DNA of 10,005 nucleotides, taken from contig JAFYAB010000035.1 in assembly GCA_017540945.1 (NCBI GenBank), positions 1 through 10,005 of the forward strand, given 5' to 3'. Source of the stretch: Oscillospiraceae bacterium. Its GTDB lineage: Bacteria > Bacillota_A > Clostridia > Oscillospirales > Oscillospiraceae. Made by a program: the position numbers and the translations under genes. The notes below the pieces were generated by a model. It was not told the origin of the DNA. It was given only the letters and a program-made list of their open reading frames with translations, and searched no databases. Position 1 is the stretch's first letter; each line of letters starts with the position of its first letter. Positions 4,970 through 10,005 of this stretch are shown one piece after another.

Positions 4970-6751
4970 ATGAAAAAGAAGAAGCAGCGGGGACTTTCGG
5001 CGCTGCTCGAGTACGCAGGGGGCTACAGGAGGCTGACTTACCTGTCGCTGATCCTGTCCGCGCTGAGCAGCCTGCTGGCGCTGCTGCCCTTTGTCTTCCT
5101 GTGGCGGATCATCCGGGAGGTACTGGAGCTTTGGCCGGATTATTCGCAGGCCACCGGGATCGTCCGCAACGGGTGGATGGCCGTGCTGTTCGCGGTGCTG
5201 GCCTGGCTGGTCTACGTCGGCGCGCTGGTCTGTTCCCACGGCAGCGCCTTCCGCACGGCCGCAAATATGAAAAAGGCGCTGATGCGCCACATTGCCCGCC
5301 TTCCCATCGGCTTCGCGGACGAAATGGGCTCCGGCAAGCTGCGGCGGATCGTGACGGAGGTGACCGGCTCCACGGAAACGCTGCTGGCCCACAACCTGCC
5401 GGACATGGCAGGGGCCATTGCCTTGCCCCTGGGCATGCTCGTGATGCTGTTCGTGTATGACTGGCGCTTCGGCCTTGCCTGCCTGATCCCCATCGCCCTT
5501 AGCTTTGCCGCCATGATGCGGATGGCGGGCCCGGCCATGCAGGAGGATATGCGGCAGTACCAGAACGCCCTGGAGCGCATGAGCAGCGAGGCCGTCGAGT
5601 ACGTGCGGGGCTTCCCGGTGGTCAAGACCTTCGGGCAGACGGTTTTCTCCTTCCATCGCTTCAAGAGCTCCATCGACGACTACTGCGAGTTCTGTATGCA
5701 CTATACCCGGATGATGCGCAAGTCCATGCTGGCGTACACCGTGCTGATCCACAGCGCCTTCGTCTTTCTCCTCTGCCTGACGCTGTTTCTGATCCGCGGC
5801 GGCAATTACCGGACGGATATCCTGCTGAACTTCCTGTTTTACGTCATCTTCACCCCTGCCATCGCCACCGCCATGAGCAAGGTCATGTTCATGAGCGAGA
5901 ACGACATGCGGGTCAAGGACGCAGTGGCCAGGACGGACGCGATCCTCAGCCTGCAGCCCCTGCCGGAAGCGGAGCAGGGCTTTGCACCCGGGGGCGCGAC
6001 CGCGGAGCTGAAGGACGTGAGCTTCCGCTATTCGCCGGACGCTCCGGCAGCCCTGTCTCATCTGTCCCTGAAGGCGGAACGAAATGAGATCGTCGCCCTC
6101 GTCGGTCCCTCCGGCAGCGGAAAAACGACGGTGGCCGGTCTGATCTCCCGATTCTTTGACCCGCAGGAGGGACAGGTACTCCTGGGCGGCGTGGACGTAC
6201 GCCAAATCTCCAAGGAGGAGCTGATGCGGCACGTGGCCTACGTCTTCCAGGACAGCCGCCTGCTGAAGCGCTCCATTGCCGACAATCTGCGGATCGCGAA
6301 GCCGGACGCCTCCGAGGACGAGCTGCTGGAAGCCCTGAAAAAGGCCCAGTGCGCGGATATTCTCGCCCGTCTGCCCCAGGGCATCCACACCGTGCTGGGC
6401 ACCCGGGGGACCTATCTCTCCGGCGGCGAGCAGCAGCGCATCGCCATTGCCCGCGCCATGCTGAAGGACGCCGACGTGGTGATCCTGGATGAAGCCAGCG
6501 CCTTCGTCGACCCGGAATGCGAGGCCCAGGTACAGCTGGCCTTCCGGGAGATGGCAAAAGGGCGGACGGTGATCATGATCGCGCACCGTCTGTCCACGGT
6601 CCGCAATGCCGACCGGATCTACGTGCTGGAAAACGGCTGTGTGGCGGAACAGGGAAAGCACGACGCGCTGCTGGAACAGAAAGGGCTCTACGCCCAGATG
6701 TGGGCGGAATACCGGAAGGCCGCCAGTTGGAAGGTAGGTGAAGCGGTATGA
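4970..6751 (+). CDS. ABC transporter, fused permease/ATPase half-subunit 1 (YbtP/IrtA-like)
   Basis: 593-residue half-transporter: an exporter-fold membrane domain (residues about 15-310, six predicted helices) fused to a nucleotide-binding domain (about 345-580). ATPase motifs are all present: A-loop Y354, Walker A GPSGSGKTT (379-387), Q-loop Q427, signature LSGGEQQR (483-490), Walker B VVILDE (503-508) with catalytic E508, and switch H539. The D-loop reads AFVDPE in place of the common SALD. The gene begins with an excellent site, AAGGAGG (4956-4962), 7 nt from the ATG and directly after the palindrome. Its stop overlaps the next start as ATGA, so the two subunits are probably made together as a heterodimer. 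Overall resemblance is to the paired YbtP/YbtQ and IrtA/IrtB siderophore-importer class, which keep an exporter fold; ordinary multidrug or peptide export is the main alternative. Confidence 0.9.
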   Translation: MKKKKQRGLSALLEYAGGYRRLTYLSLILSALSSLLALLPFVFLWRIIREVLELWPDYSQATGIVRNGWMAVLFAVLAWLVYVGALVCSHGSAFRTAANMKKALMRHIARLPIGFADEMGSGKLRRIVTEVTGSTETLLAHNLPDMAGAIALPLGMLVMLFVYDWRFGLACLIPIALSFAAMMRMAGPAMQEDMRQYQNALERMSSEAVEYVRGFPVVKTFGQTVFSFHRFKSSIDDYCEFCMHYTRMMRKSMLAYTVLIHSAFVFLLCLTLFLIRGGNYRTDILLNFLFYVIFTPAIATAMSKVMFMSENDMRVKDAVARTDAILSLQPLPEAEQGFAPGGATAELKDVSFRYSPDAPAALSHLSLKAERNEIVALVGPSGSGKTTVAGLISRFFDPQEGQVLLGGVDVRQISKEELMRHVAYVFQDSRLLKRSIADNLRIAKPDASEDELLEALKKAQCADILARLPQGIHTVLGTRGTYLSGGEQQRIAIARAMLKDADVVILDEASAFVDPECEAQVQLAFREMAKGRTVIMIAHRLSTVRNADRIYVLENGCVAEQGKHDALLEQKGLYAQMWAEYRKAASWKVGEAV

Positions 6752-8478
6752 AACGGTATCTGATGAAGCGCTTTGCGCTGACGGAAAAGGGCGCCGCGGA
6801 TATGGGGAAAGCGATCCTCGCGGTGACGCTCTCGAACCTTGCCCTGATGACGCCGGTCTGGCTGCTGTTTGCCTTTACCGGGGACTATCTTGCCGGTACG
6901 GCTGCCGGACGCTGGGCGTACTATCTGCTCTTTGCGGCGGTCTGCCTGGTCCTGATCTTTGTTCCCAACTACTGGCAGTACAACGCCACCTTTTTTGCGA
7001 CCTACGTGGAATCCGGCAAGCGCCGCATTTCCCTGGCGGAAAAGCTGCGGAAGCTGCCCCTGTCCTTCTTTGGGAAAAAGGACCTGGCGGATCTGACCAA
7101 CACGATCATGGCGGACGCCGAGACCCTGGAGCACGCCTCCTCCCACCAGATCCCGCAGTTCTACGGCAGTCTGATCTCCACGTCGCTGATCTGCGTCGGG
7201 CTTTTCTTCTACAAATGGGAGATGGCCCTGGCGGCTGTGTGGCCCATCCCCATCGCCATTTTCATCGTGGCGGCGTCGGGAAAGCTGCAGGCCCATTTCG
7301 TCCGCCGGCAGTCGGAATCCAAGGTGCGGCTCAACGACGCCGTGCAGGAGTTTATCGAAGTGTCCCGGGATCTGAAGAGCTGCAACGCCGAGGGCGCCTG
7401 TTTGTCCGAGCTGGACGAGATGATCGACGACGTGGAGAAAAAAGCCATCGGCGCGGAGCTGGGCCAGGCGGCCTTCATCGTTTCGGCCCAGCTGATCCTG
7501 AAGATCGGCGTCGGCACGGTGGCCGTGGTCGGCAGCGCGCTGCTCCTGCAGGGCAGGCTGAACGTCATGGAGTTCTTTACCTTCCTGCTGGTGGCTTCCC
7601 GGCTGTATGAGCCCATGAGCGGCAACCTGATCAATCTGGGTATGCTGAATCTGCTGACCGTCCCCGTCGCCCGGATGAACGAGATCGCGGAGCAGCCGGC
7701 CCAGACCGGAACGGCGGACTTCCGTCCGGCGGGATATGACATCGCCTTTGAAAACGTCGGCTTTTCCTATGAGCAGGATCAAACGGTGCTGCGGGACGTG
7801 AGCTTTACCGCAAAGCAGGGCGAGGTCACGGCCCTGGTCGGTCCTTCCGGCGGCGGGAAGACCACCGTCTCCCGCCTTGCCGCCCGGTTCTGGGACGTCA
7901 GCCGGGGCCGGATCACGGTGGGCGGACAGGATATTTCCGGGATCGACCCCGAGACGCTGCTGGGCGTTTTCTCCATCGTGTTCCAGGACGTAACGCTGTT
8001 CAACAACAGCATCCTGGAGAACATCCGCGTCGGCAAAAAGGACGCGACAGATGAGGAGGTCCTGGAAGCCGCAACGCTTGCCAACTGCGATGAATTCGCC
8101 TTGAAGCTGCCCCAGGGCTATCACAGCGTCATCGGCGAAAACGGCAGCGAGCTCTCCGGCGGCGAGCGCCAGCGGATCTCCATCGCCCGGGCCCTGCTGA
8201 AAAACGCGCCCATCGTCCTGCTGGACGAGGCCACGGCCTCTCTGGACGTGGAGAATGAGACCAAGGTCCAGGGCGCCCTGTCCCGGCTGCTGGCAGGCAA
8301 GACCGTGCTGGTCATCGCCCACCGGATGCGTACCGTCGAGGCGGCGGACAAAATCGTCGTCCTCTCCGGTGGCAGGGTCGCCGAGCAGGGCAGCCCCGCG
8401 GAGCTTCTGGCAGACGAAAACGGCGTCTTCCGCCGCATGACCCGGCTCCAGAGCGCCAGCGCTGCGTGGAGCATCTAA
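6748..8478 (+). CDS. ABC transporter, fused permease/ATPase half-subunit 2 (YbtQ/IrtB-like)
   Basis: 576-residue partner of the preceding subunit. The membrane domain occupies roughly residues 15-300, with six predicted helices, and the ATPase domain about 332-570. Motifs: A-loop Y341, Walker A GPSGGGKTT (365-373), Q-loop Q413, signature LSGGERQR (469-476), Walker B IVLLDE (489-494) with catalytic E494, D-loop SLD (498-500), switch H525. Both subunits therefore keep a catalytic glutamate and switch histidine, so neither ATP site looks degenerate, unlike many heterodimeric exporters. Translation probably restarts at the ATGA overlap (6748-6751), helped by AAGGTAGGTG (6731-6740). The two subunits are only distantly similar outside the ATPase motifs. 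Transported substrate and direction cannot be settled from sequence; the possible DtxR-like box upstream of the pair favours metal or metallophore traffic. Confidence 0.9.
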   Translation: MKRYLMKRFALTEKGAADMGKAILAVTLSNLALMTPVWLLFAFTGDYLAGTAAGRWAYYLLFAAVCLVLIFVPNYWQYNATFFATYVESGKRRISLAEKLRKLPLSFFGKKDLADLTNTIMADAETLEHASSHQIPQFYGSLISTSLICVGLFFYKWEMALAAVWPIPIAIFIVAASGKLQAHFVRRQSESKVRLNDAVQEFIEVSRDLKSCNAEGACLSELDEMIDDVEKKAIGAELGQAAFIVSAQLILKIGVGTVAVVGSALLLQGRLNVMEFFTFLLVASRLYEPMSGNLINLGMLNLLTVPVARMNEIAEQPAQTGTADFRPAGYDIAFENVGFSYEQDQTVLRDVSFTAKQGEVTALVGPSGGGKTTVSRLAARFWDVSRGRITVGGQDISGIDPETLLGVFSIVFQDVTLFNNSILENIRVGKKDATDEEVLEAATLANCDEFALKLPQGYHSVIGENGSELSGGERQRISIARALLKNAPIVLLDEATASLDVENETKVQGALSRLLAGKTVLVIAHRMRTVEAADKIVVLSGGRVAEQGSPAELLADENGVFRRMTRLQSASAAWSI

Positions 8479-8702
8479 GCCATTTTCCGATCTTCGCGCC
8501 GCCGTATTTGCGTACTGCGCGGGCGTCGGCGTCGTATTCCCGAAAACCGCGTTTCATTCCCTCCCCCGGACCGCGGGGGACGGCCTTGCCCGCAGGGGTG
8601 CGGGCCCGCTCTGCCGCAGGCGGAGGCTCGGACGGCGGGAGCCGCGCATAAGCGGAGCGCGGAGGGCATAGGATGAAGCAAACGATCCAAGGAGGGAAGA
8701 CG
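8479..8702. other. GC-rich intergenic spacer with small inverted repeats, no supported gene
   Basis: This 224-nt spacer separates the transporter from the carboxypeptidase. It is GC-rich and holds several short stems: CCCCCG/CGGGGG around 8562-8577, GGCTC/GAGCC (8625-8629 with 8639-8643) and CCGCGC/GCGCGG (8642-8647 with 8657-8662). None is followed by a T-run, so no intrinsic terminator is evident. On the minus strand a frame starting at 8557, behind a purine-rich stretch, reads MKRGFREYDADARAVRKYGG and runs on into the transporter gene in antisense. I do not support it as a gene; the block may be another dispersed repeat or a gene relic. A promoter for the carboxypeptidase presumably lies here, but I cannot point to it. 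Confidence 0.5.
8689..8695 (+). promoter_or_regulatory. Ribosome binding site deciding the carboxypeptidase start
   Basis: A consensus AAGGAGG lies 7 nt before the ATG at 8703. A second in-frame ATG at 8673 also has a usable GGAGGG (8661-8666) 6 nt upstream. The 8703 start is preferred because it gives the stronger site and a standard-length signal peptide. Confidence 0.75.
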
Positions 8703-9851
8703 ATGCGGAAAACGCTTTGTCTCACGATGATCCTGGCGCTGCTGCTGGGCGTTCTGCCCGCCGCCGCGGCGGAGCCGGCGCCGGCTGTGACGCTGCACGC
8801 GCCCTCGGCGATCCTGATGGATGCCGCCACGGGAACGGTGCTCTTTGAGAAAAACGCCGACGAGCAGCGGGAGCCCGCCAGCGTCACAAAAATCATGACC
8901 CTGCTGCTGGTGATGGAAGCTCTGGACGCCGGCCAGATCAGCTGGGAGGACCAGGTGACGGCCTCCGCCGCCGCCGCGGGCAAGGGCGGCAGCCAGATCT
9001 ACCTGGAGGAGGGCGAGCGGCTGTCCATGGACGAGATGCTCAAATCCGTGGTGGTCAGCTCCGCCAACGACTGCGCTGCGGCCCTGGCCGAGCACCTGGC
9101 CGGCAGCGAGGCGGCCTTCGTGGGGCGGATGAACGCCCGGGCGGCGGAGCTGGGCATGACGAACAGCCATTTCGTCAACTGCACGGGCCTGGACGACGAG
9201 CCCGAGGCCCGGGAGCACCTGACCACCGCCCGGGACGTGGCCCTGATGTCCCGGGAGCTGTTGAAGCATGACGCCATCCGCCGCTACACCACCATCTGGA
9301 TGGACACGGTACGAAACGGCGCCTTCGGCTTGTCCAACACCAACAAGCTGGTGCGCTTCTACGAAGGCACCACCGGCCTCAAGACCGGCTACACCTCCCG
9401 GGCCGGGCACTGTCTTTCCGCCTCGGCCAAGCGGGAGGGGATCGAGCTGATCGCCGTGGTGCTGGGGGCGGACTCCTCCTCCCACCGCTTTGAGGACGCC
9501 AAGGCCCTGCTGAACTGGGGCTTCGCCAACTACGCCCTGGCGGATCCGGCAGAGGGCGTCGAGCTGCCTCCCGTGGCGGTGGATCTGGGCACCCTGGACG
9601 CCGTTACGCCGGTCCTGGGAGATCCGGCGCCCATCCTGCTGGAAAAGGCCATGCTCAGCGCCGTGACCCGGGAGCTGGAGCTGCCGGAGCGCGTGGCCGC
9701 ACCGGTGGAGGCCGGGCAGGTCCTCGGGACCCTGCGGGTCAAGTCCGGCGGCAAGCTTCTGGCCGAGCTCTCTCTGACCGCAGCCGAGCCCGTTCCCAGA
9801 TTGCGCTACTGGCAGATCTGGCTGCGGGTGTTGTTGTCCATTGCCCGGTGA
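8703..9851 (+). CDS. dacF: D-alanyl-D-alanine carboxypeptidase (PBP5/DacF family, S11)
   Basis: 382-residue low-molecular-weight penicillin-binding protein that removes the terminal D-alanine from peptidoglycan stem peptides outside the membrane. The N-terminus MRKTLCLTMILALLLGVLPAA is a clear Sec signal peptide, with cleavage expected after the AAAA run near residue 23. The serine-hydrolase motifs are complete: S60-V-T-K63, S120-A-N122 and K227-T-G229. A PBP5-type C-terminal beta domain follows (about 270-365), and the tail RYWQIWLRVLLSIAR is an amphipathic or short hydrophobic helix suited to membrane attachment. Length is normal for the family. The start was chosen by its AAGGAGG site; an in-frame ATG at 8673 would add ten residues. 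It stands alone after a 224-nt gap and is likely a separate transcription unit. The symbol is by family resemblance; dacA/dacB-type naming is possible. Confidence 0.92.
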   Translation: MRKTLCLTMILALLLGVLPAAAAEPAPAVTLHAPSAILMDAATGTVLFEKNADEQREPASVTKIMTLLLVMEALDAGQISWEDQVTASAAAAGKGGSQIYLEEGERLSMDEMLKSVVVSSANDCAAALAEHLAGSEAAFVGRMNARAAELGMTNSHFVNCTGLDDEPEAREHLTTARDVALMSRELLKHDAIRRYTTIWMDTVRNGAFGLSNTNKLVRFYEGTTGLKTGYTSRAGHCLSASAKREGIELIAVVLGADSSSHRFEDAKALLNWGFANYALADPAEGVELPPVAVDLGTLDAVTPVLGDPAPILLEKAMLSAVTRELELPERVAAPVEAGQVLGTLRVKSGGKLLAELSLTAAEPVPRLRYWQIWLRVLLSIAR

Positions 9852-9871
9852 AATCGGGATTTGTCGGGATG

Positions 9872-9905
9872 CCTTCCCCTTGGGGGGAAGGTGGCGCGAA
9901 GCGCC
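9872..9905. repeat. Double-hairpin dispersed-repeat unit
   Basis: CCTTCCCC (9872-9879) pairs with GGGGAAGG (9884-9891) across a TTGG loop, and GGCGC (9893-9897) pairs with GCGCC (9901-9905) across GAA. The following GGATGAGGGG completes a pattern I associate with dispersed intergenic repeats in many Clostridia; that association is recollection. No T-run follows, so terminator function is doubtful, though it sits 20 nt past a gene end. Confidence 0.7.
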
Positions 9906-9943
9906 GGATGAGGGGACGTATCGACGACAGAGTCGCTCCGTAG

Positions 9944-9965
9944 GGGCCGATGCCCACATCGGCCC
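9944..9965. repeat. GGGCCGATG repeat, copy 2 (inverted orientation)
   Basis: This 22-nt palindromic unit has loop CCCA, making it the exact reverse complement of the copies at 1521-1542 and 9984-10005. It is preceded by CCGTA, as in the first copy, so it carries the same left flank despite the inverted core. Confidence 0.85.
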
Positions 9966-9983
9966 TATCCCGTATCGGTGTGA

Positions 9984-10005
9984 GGGCCGATGTGGGCATC
10001 GGCCC
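9984..10005. repeat. GGGCCGATG repeat, copy 3 (direct orientation, at window edge)
   Basis: This 22-nt unit is identical to 1521-1542, with a TGGG loop, and lies 18 nt after the inverted copy. Together copies 2 and 3 can fold as two separate hairpins or as one long stem. The window ends at its last base, so the array may continue. Confidence 0.8.

Larger units (their letters stand above)
9852..10005. repeat. Terminal repeat region: stacked palindromic repeat units
   Basis: The last 154 nt contain no supported gene and consist almost entirely of short palindromes. Two adjacent hairpins lie at 9872-9905, and two oppositely oriented copies of the 22-nt GGGCCGATG repeat lie at 9944-9965 and 9984-10005. 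A short CGAC-AGA-GTCG stem lies at 9925-9935. The sequence AAATCGGGATTTGTCG just after the carboxypeptidase stop resembles AAACTCGGGTTTGTGG near 1395 in the first element, suggesting the two regions share modules. The window ends inside the array, so its full extent is unknown. Confidence 0.75.

Noticed and set aside
4916..6661. 581-codon open frame on the minus strand opposite the first ABC gene
   Set aside because: It mirrors the codon pattern of the well-supported ABC gene, is rich in His, Gln and Gly typical of antisense frames in GC-rich DNA, and shows no recognisable motif.
6688..8322. 544-codon open frame on the minus strand opposite the second ABC gene
   Set aside because: Antisense shadow of a gene with complete Walker and signature motifs; no family resemblance and a biased His/Gln/Gly composition.
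8475..9959. 494-codon minus-strand frame opposite the carboxypeptidase
   Set aside because: The + strand frame has a signal peptide and all three penicillin-binding motifs; the minus frame is a compositional shadow.
9944..10005. Start of a CRISPR array
   Set aside because: The two units are inverted relative to one another, each is a self-palindrome, and the 18-nt gap is too short and not followed by further regular units in the window.

Overview
The window is a compact, high-GC (roughly 60% by eye), single-strand gene run that looks like a Gram-positive anaerobe of the Clostridia, probably an Oscillospiraceae-type gut bacterium. The inference rests on strong AAGGAGG-type ribosome binding sites, a DacF/PBP5-type D,D-carboxypeptidase with a simple signal peptide, Clostridia-like protein families, and intergenic palindromic repeats of a kind I associate with this group. 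No rRNA, tRNA, phage gene, transposase or CRISPR array is visible. All nine complete genes and the one partial gene are on the + strand.

Layout. Positions 1-1375 hold two S-adenosylmethionine (SAM) methyltransferase genes: a 5'-truncated one of the leucine-carboxyl/Tcmp O-methyltransferase type and a UbiE-like one. Positions 1369-1591 form a mosaic palindromic repeat element bounded by 25-nt inverted repeats; it supplies the stop codon of the second methyltransferase. Positions 1655-4921 are a tight five-gene run: a metallo-beta-lactamase-fold hydrolase, a membrane-anchored methyltransferase, a soluble methyltransferase, and two small four-helix membrane proteins that resemble each other and that I cannot name. 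Two of its four junctions are ATGA start/stop overlaps. A short gap (4922-4969) carries a 16-nt palindrome, GTTAGCAAATGCTAAC, extended on the right to CTAACCTAA, reminiscent of DtxR/IdeR metal-regulator boxes. It precedes two ABC transporter half-subunits (4970-8478), each a fused membrane domain plus ATPase and joined by another ATGA overlap; they most resemble the heterodimeric YbtP/YbtQ - IrtA/IrtB class. After a 224-nt GC-rich gap comes a D-alanyl-D-alanine carboxypeptidase (8703-9851), then a second repeat region to the window end.

How the genes may work together. The carboxypeptidase is ordinary cell-wall housekeeping and probably unrelated. The four methyltransferases, the hydrolase, the paired membrane proteins and the heterodimeric ABC transporter make a plausible accessory module. 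One reading is modification or handling of a small molecule, possibly a metal-binding one, linked to an exporter-fold transporter that acts as importer or exporter under metal control. No scaffold-building enzyme (NRPS, PKS, NIS synthetase) is visible, so this is inference only; the region upstream of position 1 is needed to judge it.
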